Positions 8,870 to 16,732 of a stretch of DNA of 64,000 nt are shown in pieces. The first letter of the stretch is position 1, and each line of letters starts with the position of its first letter. The stretch is from NCBI RefSeq assembly GCF_014884385.1, contig NZ_WKFH01000003.1:2636001-2700000 (forward strand), read 5' to 3'. This DNA is from Phycobacter azelaicus. GTDB taxonomy: Bacteria > Pseudomonadota > Alphaproteobacteria > Rhodobacterales > Rhodobacteraceae. The notes under the pieces are model-generated. The model had not been told where the DNA came from and did not search any database. It saw nothing but the letters and a program-made list of their open reading frames with translations. Both the position numbers and the translations under genes were made by a program.

Positions 8870-10294
8870 TCAAAAAGCGGACTGAATACCGAAGTTCACA
8901 CCGAAACGATTGGATTCGAACAGGCCGATATTACTGTCGACTTTTGCCGCCGTCATGCTGAGCGTCGGATTGAAGCCGTAGTAGTCGATCTTCTTGAAGG
9001 TCAGAGAGATGTCCGCTTGATAGTAATCATCGTGTCGGCCGTCGGGGCTGTGTGGGGAGACATCGTAGTCCCTCACCCGTCCCCAAAGACCAAAGCGTGC
9101 AACAGCACCGAAAACCGGCTTTCCGAGGGTCAGCTGGGTTCGAAGGCCGATTTCCTGGAATTCATCCGAGGCTCTGTTCGAAGTAGCTCCGGCCAGCGAC
9201 AGGTTGGTCCAGAGCGTTGCGCCCGACGCCAGCTTGAAGCTGTAGGAAAGATCCCCGCGTGATGTGTTCTGGTCGCTGGTTGCCACGCCATCCTGAATTT
9301 CGTGTGACAGGCGCGCGTTTATTCGTCGGCCACGTTCCAGTTTGTAGCTTTGCCCGGCAGACAGACGCAGGAACCGAGCATATTCTTCGCCGCCATACCA
9401 GCTTTGCCCAAGATCCACTGCAACGCGGAATTCACCATGCCGGTCCAGGTTGATCCCTTTGAGCCCATAGCCGACCTGGTAGGAGGTAAAGGCGAAATCG
9501 TTTCCTTCTGCGCCAGGCGCCTGTGCTTTGGCATCAGATGACAGCGTGTAGGTGCGCGAAGTCAGCGAGAAGGCCAGATCATGAGCGCGCGTTTCCGTTT
9601 GGTGAAAGCGATATCTGGATCGGATGCCCAATTCGTACTCGATCCCGGACAGGGCTTGTTGTGTACCGCCCAGTTGATATTCGACAGGTTGGCCGAGCAG
9701 AAGTTCCGACATTCGGTAGTTCAGAAATGAAGAACGCTCCGAGGATCCGTTGTTGATATTGGATTCCGGTGACACGGAAAACGAAAACCGGTGAAGCCAG
9801 GGGCTGGTTGCTCTGAGATAGCGAAAATCCCGTACAGCGCGGCGCTCAAGCCGCTCGTCCGGCGCATGTTCGACCGCGCGGCGCAGCCAGAACTGGGCCA
9901 GGGTACGCTGACCGCCCGAGGAAAGCGCCTGAGCCGTGATGAGGGCGGCTGCGTATTTCTCTTCATCCGTTTCCGAAAGGGACCAAGCGCGTTTCGCCGC
10001 CTTGCGCGCCAGCGTGTAGTTGCCAAGGTCGCGCGCGGCGCGTGATCTGATCAACAGGGCAGAACGGTCGTGCGGATCTCGTGCGATCAGAGCATCCGCC
10101 AGCGCCATTGCCTGTTGGGGATTTCGCAGGCGCAGCAGATCTGCGGCGGCCGTGCGCATTTGTGATGGCGTCAGCACGGCCTTCTCGTCGGAGGTGGCAC
10201 TGGCCGTGCCCGTACCAAGGCAAGGGAGCAGCGCGCAAAGCATCAGCGCGGCTCCCCGGTTTGCCTTTTGTCCTATGCGCTTGGCGCGCTGCAT
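8870..10294 (-). CDS. Slam-family outer-membrane translocon (surface lipoprotein assembly modifier, DUF560)
   Basis: A 474-residue outer-membrane protein. It has an N-terminal signal peptide (to about residue 33), a TPR-like helical domain (about 40-160, with repeats such as NPQQAMALADALIARDPHDRSALLIRSRAARDLGNYTLARKA), and a C-terminal 14-strand-type barrel from about 168 opening with SPESNINNGSS. The last 40 residues (DYYGFNPTLSM, SNIGLFESNRFGVNFGIQSAF) match the conserved Slam/DUF560 ending with terminal Phe. Slam proteins (type XI secretion) move specific lipoproteins or soluble cargo across the outer membrane. The ATG overlaps the stop of the upstream lipoprotein gene (TAATG), so translation is coupled to its likely cargo. 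Confidence 0.85.
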   Translation of the reverse strand: MQRAKRIGQKANRGAALMLCALLPCLGTGTASATSDEKAVLTPSQMRTAAADLLRLRNPQQAMALADALIARDPHDRSALLIRSRAARDLGNYTLARKAAKRAWSLSETDEEKYAAALITAQALSSGGQRTLAQFWLRRAVEHAPDERLERRAVRDFRYLRATSPWLHRFSFSVSPESNINNGSSERSSFLNYRMSELLLGQPVEYQLGGTQQALSGIEYELGIRSRYRFHQTETRAHDLAFSLTSRTYTLSSDAKAQAPGAEGNDFAFTSYQVGYGLKGINLDRHGEFRVAVDLGQSWYGGEEYARFLRLSAGQSYKLERGRRINARLSHEIQDGVATSDQNTSRGDLSYSFKLASGATLWTNLSLAGATSNRASDEFQEIGLRTQLTLGKPVFGAVARFGLWGRVRDYDVSPHSPDGRHDDYYQADISLTFKKIDYYGFNPTLSMTAAKVDSNIGLFESNRFGVNFGIQSAF

Positions 10295-11340
10295 TAGGGA
10301 ACGTTGTTGTAGACGATGAAGCCACCGGTTTCACGCACGGTGCTGGCTACTGGATCGATCGTATTCTCCAGCACAACAACGCCGACGATCTCTTCCGCGT
10401 TGTCGCCGGAAACGATGGCATAGTAATTGCCGGACTCATAGACCTGCGATTCGCCATTGGCATCGGTATACCTGCTTGTAAGCGTGCCGATGATTTCACC
10501 GTTGTCGTCCAGATTGCCAGGACCCACGTTGAAAGTAGCCACCGGAATGCTGGACAGGGTCAGATTGTTGTCAGTATTGATCCGGTTTATCACGTCGTTG
10601 GTGATGTCCGTCCCATTGGTATCGTAGATGGTGCGGTTCGTTAGAGAGCCTGATACCGCGTCGCCGCGCCCGCCTGTGGTTGGGTTGAAATCGTCAAAAT
10701 CGATGGCAATCTGCACATCTGCGGTTGTGTATTCGATACCGCCAGCGCCATTGAAGTCACGAATCCCGGCAAGAGCGCCGTTATACTGGGCCTGCCCGGC
10801 AGAGGGCAGTGTCACGCCATTGTCGCGCTGGTAGATGAAGCCACCAAACCCGTAGTCGGCATAGGCGCCTGTGCGCACGATTGCGAACTGGGTGTTGCCA
10901 GAGGTGCTGACGCCATAGATGGCCCGGTGGGTGAACTGGTTGATCGGCTCGCTGTCGTTGATATCCGTATACTGTGCGTCCGCTTCGTATACGGCAAAGG
11001 GGCCAAGGCTGCTGACGGCCGTTCCGCGCGCGTAGGTGCCATCGCCGTCAAATGCCAGGTTATCTACAGAGAACGTGTCGTTGGTGCTGTTATAGCTGAT
11101 ATCTGTGGCATAGCCATTGCCGCGATAGGCTTCCTCGGTGCTGGTGCCTTCACGCCGAAAGATGGCGACGGTTGCAGAAGGAGAAGCCGTACCCGGCGGG
11201 CGGCCGTCGCCGTCGATGCCTGATCCGGTATCCGTGCCGGTATCTGCACCTGTATCGGTGGTCTCTTCGGTAAAAGGATTGCCGTTGCCGCACGCCGACA
11301 GCGCAAGCGCCGCAATGAATGCGCCTGTAATCTTGTTCAT
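10294..11340 (-). CDS. Lipoprotein, probable Slam cargo with TbpB-like C-terminal barrel
   Basis: I start at 11340 because that ATG opens a lipoprotein signal peptide with lipobox LSAC (Cys17). A Thr/Asp/Gly-rich linker (24-46) follows, then a glycine- and beta-rich body of about 300 residues. Near the C-terminus GNYYAIVSGDNAEEIVGVVV resembles the conserved closing strands of the TbpB/Slam-cargo barrel domain, where an FYG...A.E.gG motif is usual. The residue after the lipid Cys is Gly, not Asp, so inner-membrane retention is not expected. Gene order cargo then Slam, with a TAATG overlap, is typical of type XI secretion pairs. The ligand is unknown; transferrin, heme or other binding cannot be deduced. 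Confidence 0.75.
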   Translation of the reverse strand: MNKITGAFIAALALSACGNGNPFTEETTDTGADTGTDTGSGIDGDGRPPGTASPSATVAIFRREGTSTEEAYRGNGYATDISYNSTNDTFSVDNLAFDGDGTYARGTAVSSLGPFAVYEADAQYTDINDSEPINQFTHRAIYGVSTSGNTQFAIVRTGAYADYGFGGFIYQRDNGVTLPSAGQAQYNGALAGIRDFNGAGGIEYTTADVQIAIDFDDFNPTTGGRGDAVSGSLTNRTIYDTNGTDITNDVINRINTDNNLTLSSIPVATFNVGPGNLDDNGEIIGTLTSRYTDANGESQVYESGNYYAIVSGDNAEEIVGVVVLENTIDPVASTVRETGGFIVYNNVP

Positions 11341-11379
11341 GATGTGACTGCCTCTGCTCGAAACTCTGGGCGTTTTTTG

Positions 11380-11411
11380 TTTAGAATTCGCCCCAGTTGT
11401 CAAAATGTCAA
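11380..11411 (-). promoter_or_regulatory. Candidate promoter of the lipoprotein-Slam operon
   Basis: On the minus strand two TTGACA hexamers lie almost in tandem (11411-11406 and 11403-11398), with an AT-rich ATTCTAAA region 17-19 bases downstream of the first. The ATTCTAAA region overlaps TTTAGAATTC on the plus strand, half of the palindrome used by the iron regulator Irr. Position 40-70 bases before the start codon suits a promoter. No experiment supports it. Confidence 0.35.
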
Positions 11412-11573
11412 CGGATTTGGGTCTTGCCGTGAAGATTGCATTCCGGGGCTGGCCGGAATGCAATAGTTGTCTGGCGCCAGGAAGGGCGCGAAGGCTTGGC
11501 GGGACCGTCGGGAGCGGATAAGACCAATGGCGAAACAGCCCGCCGCGCGGGCAGCAGCCAGGGAGAGGCTATC

Positions 11574-12407
11574 GTGCAGCAGTACCATGACGCATTGCGC
11601 CACATTCTGGAGAACGGGGTGCGCAGCAGTGACCGCACCGGGACGGGGACGCTGTCCTGTTTCGGCATGCAGGCGCGGTATTCGCTGGCGGATGGATTCC
11701 CACTGGTGACCACGAAAAGGCTGCATCTGCGGTCGATCGTGCATGAGCTTTTGTGGTTCCTGTCGGGTGATACCAACATCAAGTATCTCAAGGAAAACGG
11801 TGTTTCTATCTGGGACGAATGGGCCGATGAGAATGGCGATCTCGGTCCCGTCTATGGTTATCAGTGGCGCCGCTTTCCAAAGCTTGAGCTCGCGCCGGGC
11901 ACGACAGGGGATGAGCCGCTGTACCGCGCGGGCAGCGTCGATCAGATTGCAGAGCTTGTCCGTATGATCGAAACCTCACCTGACAGTCGCCGTCTGATCG
12001 TGTCTGCCTGGAACCCTGGCGACGTACCAGACATGGCTTTGCCGCCCTGCCACACCCTGTGGCAAGTGCGCATTCTGGGCGGCAAGCTGCATCTGCAGCT
12101 CTACCAGCGCTCGGCCGATATGTTCCTTGGCGTGCCATTCAACATCGCTTCATACGCGCTGCTGCAGGCCATGCTGGCCCATGTAACGGGCTACGAGGTC
12201 GGAGATTTTGTACACACCATGGGGGATGCCCACATCTATGCGAACCATATGGAGCAGGTGAACGAGCAACTGTCGCGCACGCCCAAGGCCCTGCCAACCT
12301 TGCGGATCAAGCGCGATGTCGCTTCGATTTTCGACTTCCGGTACGACGACTTTGAATTCATCGGCTATGACCCCGATCCTGCCATTAAGGCGCCGGTCGC
12401 CGTCTGA
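11574..12407 (+). CDS. thyA: Thymidylate synthase
   Basis: The start is a GTG at 11574 placed by a GGGAGAGG ribosome binding site at 11561-11568; a longer frame from 11436 has no such site and adds unrelated residues. The 277-residue product has the ThyA landmarks: the folate/phosphate-binding RTGTGTLS (21-28), [20 protein letters not shown] (80-99), the catalytic cysteine in LPPCHTLWQ (Cys159), [18 protein letters not shown] and the YANH tetrad. It methylates dUMP to dTMP using 5,10-methylenetetrahydrofolate. folA follows after 16 bases, so the enzyme pair that makes dTMP and recycles dihydrofolate is co-transcribed. Confidence 0.95.
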   Translation: MQQYHDALRHILENGVRSSDRTGTGTLSCFGMQARYSLADGFPLVTTKRLHLRSIVHELLWFLSGDTNIKYLKENGVSIWDEWADENGDLGPVYGYQWRRFPKLELAPGTTGDEPLYRAGSVDQIAELVRMIETSPDSRRLIVSAWNPGDVPDMALPPCHTLWQVRILGGKLHLQLYQRSADMFLGVPFNIASYALLQAMLAHVTGYEVGDFVHTMGDAHIYANHMEQVNEQLSRTPKALPTLRIKRDVASIFDFRYDDFEFIGYDPDPAIKAPVAV

Positions 12408-12423
12408 CCGCACAGGAGCAGCG

Positions 12424-12900
12424 ATGATTACTTTGATTGCGGCCCGCGCCCATGGCGGAGCCATCGGCAAGGACAACACGATCCCCTGGCACGCACCGGA
12501 GGATCTCAAGTCGTTTCAACGCGAAACGCTCGGCGGCGCCATCATCATGGGCCGCCTGACCTGGGATAGCTTGCCGGTCAAGCCATTGAAAAACAGACTA
12601 AACATAGTTGTGTCTTCGAGGCGAGACGTGGCCGATACTGTTTGCGCCTCTGTCGAAGAGGCGGTCAGCCTCGCCTACGCGCAAGGATACAGGCGCGTCT
12701 ATGGCATTGGGGGCGCAGGGATCTATCAGGCCATGATGGCGCGGGCAGACCGGTTGCTGATCACCGAGGTCGACCTGGAAGTTGCGGGCGCGGACACGTT
12801 TTTCCCAGAGTTCAGCGAGCGAGAGTGGAAAAGTCTCGGCCAAACAGCTCTGCGCGCCGCAGAGCCAGCATGCACCCTAATCGAGTATCTGCGCAGATAG
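12424..12900 (+). CDS. folA: Dihydrofolate reductase
   Basis: The 158-residue product begins at the ATG at 12424, 8 bases after a CAGGAG site; the frame extends upstream only into the thyA end. Conserved features are MITLIAARAHGGAIGKDNTIPW (N-terminal strand and Trp22), the acidic catalytic residue in PEDLKSF (Asp27), the IIMGRLTWDS NADPH loop and YGIGGAGIYQ (93-101). It reduces the dihydrofolate produced by ThyA. It is the second gene of the thyA-folA operon. Confidence 0.95.
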   Translation: MITLIAARAHGGAIGKDNTIPWHAPEDLKSFQRETLGGAIIMGRLTWDSLPVKPLKNRLNIVVSSRRDVADTVCASVEEAVSLAYAQGYRRVYGIGGAGIYQAMMARADRLLITEVDLEVAGADTFFPEFSEREWKSLGQTALRAAEPACTLIEYLRR

Positions 12901-12953
12901 CTCAGCAACTGCTGTGACGCAGTGGTGCATTGAGGATGTTCGATCACTCTCAG

Positions 12954-12971
12954 CCAACCCCATGGGGTTGG
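12954..12971. repeat. Perfect 18-bp palindrome after folA
   Basis: CCAACCCCATGGGGTTGG reads identically on both strands, between folA and the convergent cspA gene. It lacks a loop and a T-run, so it is not an ordinary terminator. It may be an operator or a cruciform-type stop signal. Confidence 0.5.
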
Positions 12972-13100
12972 AGGTCTCTCAACACGTGAAGAGGCGCAAG
13001 TTGCTGTTTGCCGGACCCGACTGTGACGTGCGGATGTGAATGCCGCGCCGTCTGACCGGTGCGAGGTCGCCTGTACCTGTTAGAAAAGCTCTGCAGCGAG

Positions 13101-13307
13101 TCAGAGCTCCACGAGTTCTCCGGCCATTTCGCGGCCATCGCGGCCTTCGGTGAGCTGATAGCCAACCTTCATGTTGTCGGCGAGGCCCTTCAGGCCAGAC
13201 CGCTCAACCTGAGAAATATGAACAAAGACGTCTTTGCCGCCGGTGTCGGGTTCGATAAAGCCGTAACCCTTTGTGGTGTTGAACCATTTCACGGTGCCAC
13301 TTGGCAT
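13101..13307 (-). CDS. cspA: Cold-shock domain protein (CspA family)
   Basis: A 68-residue single cold-shock domain with both nucleic-acid-binding motifs, KGYGFIEP (RNP1) and VFVHIS (RNP2), starting MPSGTVKWFNTTKGYGF. It binds single-stranded RNA or DNA and works as an RNA chaperone. AAGGAGA precedes the ATG. A hairpin (CCCCG/CGGGG, 13337-13354) lies about 30 bases upstream in the probable leader, where cold-shock genes are commonly regulated. Expression conditions (cold or stationary phase) cannot be decided from the sequence. Confidence 0.93.
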   Translation of the reverse strand: MPSGTVKWFNTTKGYGFIEPDTGGKDVFVHISQVERSGLKGLADNMKVGYQLTEGRDGREMAGELVEL

Positions 13308-13524
13308 TTCCCGTGTCTCCTTCTACCTTAAAGTCTCCCCCGAAAATGACGGGGCACTCATCTGCGCCTGACCTACGCATCAATGGCGCGGTGTAAGGCA
13401 ACACACCACGCATTAACAAAGGTTAAGCAATGTTAACTCTTGCATGAACAGAGTGAAAATCAAGGATCTGATGCGAATTCTACCGTAAATTGCGAGAATC
13501 AGCCCGAGAGGAGGGACGCACACT

Positions 13525-13842
13525 ATGCAGCTTTATGGACTGAAGGCCTGTGACACATGCCGTAAGGCCCTAAAACAATTGCCTGAGGCGCAGCTTGTGG
13601 ATGTACGTGTTGACGGCGTGCCGACAGAGGTTCTAGAGCGTGCGCTCTCTGACTTTGGTGACAAGCTGGTCAATACGCGGTCCACAACCTGGCGTGGACT
13701 GAGCGAAGAGGAACGAGCCACACCTGTGCTTGAACTGCTGCACACTCATCCGGTTTTGATGAAGCGTCCTTTGATTGAAAAGGATGGCCAGTTGTTCCTT
13801 GGTTGGGACAAAAGCGTTCAGGCTGCGCTTGGAGTTTCCTGA
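13525..13842 (+). CDS. ArsC/Spx-like thioredoxin-fold protein
   Basis: A 105-residue thioredoxin-fold protein of the ArsC/YffB group. It has a CxxC pair in LKACDTCRKAL (Cys10, Cys13) and the typical TRSTTWRGLSEEER and MKRPLIEKDG segments. Family members are arsenate reductase homologues, but most lone copies in proteobacteria (YffB type) have no proven arsenate activity. No ars genes are nearby. GAGGAGGG precedes the ATG. The function is therefore best described as a probable glutathione-linked oxidoreductase. Confidence 0.8.
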   Translation: MQLYGLKACDTCRKALKQLPEAQLVDVRVDGVPTEVLERALSDFGDKLVNTRSTTWRGLSEEERATPVLELLHTHPVLMKRPLIEKDGQLFLGWDKSVQAALGVS

Positions 13843-13852
13843 AGAGACTTGG

Positions 13853-13884
13853 AAAAATAGCCCTCTGGTCTGTGCGCCAGAGGG
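13853..13884 (-). terminator. Rho-independent terminator of the bufferin operon
   Basis: Reading the minus strand, CCCTCTGG / CCAGAGGG form an 8-bp stem with an 8-base loop followed by CTATTTTTCC, 20 bases beyond the DoxX stop codon. The orientation fits termination of the DoxX-bufC-bufB-bufA transcript only. Confidence 0.75.
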
Positions 13885-13903
13885 CCGGTACCGGCAGATG
13901 GCT

Positions 13904-14470
13904 TCAGGCCGGGGCGTGTACGGGCTGCCTGTTGCGCAGCAGGGCATCGACGGACAGGGCACCTGCGCCTTTTGCCACCAGAAGGCTCAAAAGAAAGACC
14001 CAGAACAGACGCTGATCAAGGATCACCCCATCGGGAAAGCGGTCAAACCACGCCCCGAGCGTCTTGAGGTCGGTGCCGTTGTGGCCGTAGATATCCGTCA
14101 GCGATTGCACCACGACAAAGCCGATCATGCCAAGGGCGGCCAGGCGTGTGAAAAGCCCGATAACCAACAGCAGTGGCAGAATGAACTCTGCCCAGGTGCC
14201 CGCGACCACCACCAACCAGTGATAGACGCCGAACTGGGATACGTCATAGCCGACCGCCTCAAGCTGTTTGGGGAAGATCTGCGAGTAGGCCCCGATCGAG
14301 GGCGAGAAAAGCCCAAGAAAACCTTCGCCCAGTTTGGTCAGGCCTGAAACCCAGAAGTACATCAGCAGGGTTGCGGCAAAGACAAAGCGCGCGGCTATTG
14401 GCAATATCCAGTTCCCCGCGGTCTCAATCGTCTCGAAGACCGCGTTGTGAAGCGAAACAAGGGTACGCAT
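13904..14470 (-). CDS. DoxX-family membrane protein of bufferin operon
   Basis: A 188-residue integral membrane protein with four hydrophobic segments (around residues 24-45, 82-103, 108-128 and 155-172) and the DoxX-type ARFVFAATLLMYFWVSGLTKL opening. DoxX proteins commonly close bufferin (MNIO RiPP) operons, where they are proposed to help handle or redox-cycle the copper peptide; the role is not proven. It lies 11 bases downstream of the DUF2063 gene and is followed by a terminator. AAGGAAA is its ribosome binding site. Confidence 0.82.
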   Translation of the reverse strand: MRTLVSLHNAVFETIETAGNWILPIAARFVFAATLLMYFWVSGLTKLGEGFLGLFSPSIGAYSQIFPKQLEAVGYDVSQFGVYHWLVVVAGTWAEFILPLLLVIGLFTRLAALGMIGFVVVQSLTDIYGHNGTDLKTLGAWFDRFPDGVILDQRLFWVFLLSLLVAKGAGALSVDALLRNRQPVHAPA

Positions 14471-14481
14471 AGGGATTTCCT

Positions 14482-15231
14482 TTATGTCATGAGGTCGGTC
14501 AGACCGCCCTCCTCAATCAGTAGGGCAAGCGGTGCGGATAAGTCGAAATCGGGTGTGACGTTGAGGGCGGCGTCATAGGCGTCGCCGACGCTCTGCCCCT
14601 CCATGAGCGCCGAGATCCAGTCAGCAGATCCAGGGGGGAGCACATGTGGAACCGGATCGAATTCAGGGCGCGTCACCAGCACGTCCTGCGCGCTTGATTG
14701 GGGTTTGGGTGCGCCCGGCTTGGTGGCATAGCGCCATATGTCAAAAAGTGGCCATTCGGATCGGACCAGTTTAACCGATGGCGCGAGCACAAACCGCGCG
14801 GCCATCACGTCGTATGGCGAAAGGTTGGACAGACGTTCTGCGGCAAGGGCAGGGGCGTCCGCTGCATGATAGGATCGTCGCAGAGCCAACTCCAGCCGGG
14901 CGACATCTGGTAGATATGCGATGTGCGACAGTTGCTTCATGTCGGCCAGGAACGCGGGAAATTCGGCGCCGAAATGCATCATCAGCGGAGAGGCTGGCGG
15001 GTGCTGCCGCAGATAGATGCCTGCCAGCCCATCCATATTCTCCTTGCCAACAAGGCTGGCAACGGCCGGAAACCCCTCGTGCAGGGCTTCGGTCAAAGAG
15101 GCAGCAACGTTGTTGCGATAGACCGCGAACCGGCGCCCTGCGGGTCGCCCCGCCGCATCTTGCAGGCCTTCGGGTATCCGGGCCTCCGGCGCCAGCAGCG
15201 CACGGGTGAAGTCTGCTTGTGTCAGGCTCAT
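14482..15231 (-). CDS. bufC1: DUF2063 partner protein of MNIO (BufC/HvfC)
   Basis: A 249-residue protein whose N-terminal 100 residues match DUF2063 (QADFTRALLAPEARIPEGL, RRFAVYRNNVAASLTEALHEGFPAVASLVG, GIYLRQHPPASPLMMHFGAEFPAFL). This is the putative DNA-binding-like domain that recruits the precursor peptide. A less conserved C-terminal domain follows. In bufferin systems BufC binds the leader of BufA and works with BufB to modify cysteines. The start codon overlaps the BufB stop by 4 bases (ATGA), so the two partners are translationally coupled. Confidence 0.85.
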   Translation of the reverse strand: MSLTQADFTRALLAPEARIPEGLQDAAGRPAGRRFAVYRNNVAASLTEALHEGFPAVASLVGKENMDGLAGIYLRQHPPASPLMMHFGAEFPAFLADMKQLSHIAYLPDVARLELALRRSYHAADAPALAAERLSNLSPYDVMAARFVLAPSVKLVRSEWPLFDIWRYATKPGAPKPQSSAQDVLVTRPEFDPVPHVLPPGSADWISALMEGQSVGDAYDAALNVTPDFDLSAPLALLIEEGGLTDLMT

Positions 15232-16115
15232 GGCGCCACCGGGGCAGGAGCGACTTTCGCAAGTGCAGTGTCTGCCCGCGCCGCCTCATCCCGCAGGACA
15301 GGCCACTCGGGAACATCGGTGTCCCATTCGATCAGCACAGGTTTACGCCCGGATTGGCGCAGAGTGTAGTCCAGCAGCGACCAGACCGGATCCACCACTT
15401 CGCGGCCATGACTGTCGATCAAAAGTGGCGCGCCGTGGTCATCCTCATCCTCGTCATGGCCGCCAAGATGGATCTCTCCGACCTTGTCCAGTGCGAAGGC
15501 GTCGATATACCCGGTCGGTGAAAAGCCAAGGTTGGTGGCGGAGACAAAGACGTTGTTCACATCCAGAAGCAACCCGCAGCCGGTGCGACGGCTGATTTCA
15601 GCGAGGAACTCCGGTTCGGACCAGTCGCTTTCTGCAAAGGCGAGATAGCTTGACGGGTTCTCCAGCAGCATGGGTCTGGCGATGGTGTCTTGCAGTTGCT
15701 CGATGTGGTCGCATACGCGCGCCAGCGTGCCATCGGTGTAGGGCAGGGGCAGCAGGTCATTGAGGAAATGGCTGTCGTGGGTGGACCAGGCCAGATGTTC
15801 GGAAAAGCTTGCAGGGTTCAGCCAGCCGATCAGCTTTTTGAGGCGGGCAAGGTGATCCTTGTCCAGCTGCCCTTCACCTCCGATGGAAAGGCCCACGCCG
15901 TGCACGGAGATGGCAAAGCGCTCGGAAAGGTGGCGCAGTTGTGCGAGGGGGCGACCGCCATCGCCCATGTAGTTTTCCGCATGGATTTCGAGCCAGCGCA
16001 CCGGACCTGGGCCGTCGGCCGACTCCGTGGGGCGTATCAGGGCTTCGAAATGCTGCGGCTTGTAGCCAACGCCGGGGGTGGCAGGCAGCCGGTCAAATCT
16101 GGTGCTGTCCAACAT
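15228..16115 (-). CDS. bufB1: MNIO/DUF692 multinuclear iron oxidase (BufB/HvfB)
   Basis: A 295-residue TIM-barrel protein of the DUF692 family. Conserved metal and barrel motifs are visible in order: GVGYKPQHFEALI, ARPMLLENPSSYL, GCGLLLDVNNVFVSATN, VGEIHLGGHDED, LIDSHGREVVDPVW and LIEWDTDVP. MNIO enzymes use two or three irons and O2 to oxidise cysteines of RiPP precursors, for example to thiooxazoles in bufferins. With the precursor gene upstream and bufC overlapping downstream the assignment is firm. AGGAC stands before the ATG. The hairpin upstream separates its translation from that of the abundant precursor. Confidence 0.88.
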   Translation of the reverse strand: MLDSTRFDRLPATPGVGYKPQHFEALIRPTESADGPGPVRWLEIHAENYMGDGGRPLAQLRHLSERFAISVHGVGLSIGGEGQLDKDHLARLKKLIGWLNPASFSEHLAWSTHDSHFLNDLLPLPYTDGTLARVCDHIEQLQDTIARPMLLENPSSYLAFAESDWSEPEFLAEISRRTGCGLLLDVNNVFVSATNLGFSPTGYIDAFALDKVGEIHLGGHDEDEDDHGAPLLIDSHGREVVDPVWSLLDYTLRQSGRKPVLIEWDTDVPEWPVLRDEAARADTALAKVAPAPVAP

Positions 16116-16156
16116 GGCGTGTCCTGACGTGTGATCTAATCAAGGCAGAGAAAGTT

Positions 16157-16180
16157 CGAAGGGGGACGAGGCCCCCTTCG
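16157..16180 (-). promoter_or_regulatory. Stem-loop between precursor and modification genes
   Basis: A 9-bp perfect stem (CGAAGGGGG with CCCCCTTCG, 6-base loop) sits 11 bases after the bufA stop codon, in the 76-base gap before bufB. It has no T-run. It fits an attenuating or RNA-stabilising element that gives more precursor than enzyme. Confidence 0.6.
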
Positions 16181-16191
16181 GACGTGTGGGC

Positions 16192-16497
16192 TTACGCGGG
16201 CAGATCACGCTCCAGCGGATCAAGCGAGCCCTTGCGTTCGGTGCCATCGGCCATTGCGGGCAGCTCGATATCAAGGCAGGTGCCCGCGTCCACTAGGGTC
16301 CAGGCGTTGCCTTGATAATCAACGACCGAAGAGCCTGCGCAAGTGGTGCCGGGGCCGGCTGCGCAGTCGTTCTTGCCAGCCAGCGAAACGCCATAGCATT
16401 TCTCTTTGCTCTGAGCGGCGGCGGGCATGGTGGTAGCTGCCGTCAGGGCGGCTGCAACGGCGCTGGCGACGGCAAGGGATTTGGTGTGCTTTGACAT
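16192..16497 (-). CDS. bufA1: Bufferin precursor peptide (DUF2282, BufA1 type)
   Basis: A 101-residue precursor: a signal peptide (to about residue 29, PAAAQ), then a core with the four invariant cysteines Cys34 (EKCYGV), Cys45 (KNDC), Cys53 (TTCAG) and Cys74 (AGTC). [16 protein letters not shown] is the recognisable bufferin/DUF2282 signature. Bufferins are periplasmic, post-translationally modified peptides that bind copper. Here 27 residues follow the last cysteine, ending [11 protein letters not shown], longer than I remember for typical family members. GAGGAGG precedes the ATG. It is the first gene of the operon bufA-bufB-bufC-doxX, so it should be the most abundant product. Confidence 0.88.
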   Translation of the reverse strand: MSKHTKSLAVASAVAAALTAATTMPAAAQSKEKCYGVSLAGKNDCAAGPGTTCAGSSVVDYQGNAWTLVDAGTCLDIELPAMADGTERKGSLDPLERDLPA

Positions 16498-16680
16498 GAA
16501 AGTGTCCTCCTCGAAAACGTTGGGTGGGATCTACGTGATCCGCTTTGGGTGCAAAATCACTCTAGACGAGCTTTGATGGGCTTTGAATTCACGAGCCTGT
16601 GCCTCACGCGTGCGTCAGACATCGTGACAGTCAGGGTTCATGCAAAGGCCAGTATTTCAAGGGGAATTGCCGCATAAACG

Positions 16681-16706
16681 AAAACCGGCCCCCAAAAGGG
16701 AGCCGG
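16681..16706 (-). terminator. Rho-independent terminator of thrS
   Basis: On the minus strand CCGGC-CCC pairs with GGG-GCCGG around a TTTT loop and is followed by TTTTCG, 27 bases after the thrS stop codon. Confidence 0.65.
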
Positions 16707-16732
16707 AAAAATCTGCCTGATAGGAGGAATTG

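Noticed and set aside
13525..13842. Calling the ArsC-like protein a true arsenate reductase
   Set aside because: No ars regulator, efflux pump or other arsenic gene is adjacent, and the YffB-type group has no proven arsenate activity.
13759..14347. Long plus-strand frame opposite the DoxX gene
   Set aside because: It mirrors the DoxX coding strand and begins within the ArsC-like gene, so it is a shadow frame.
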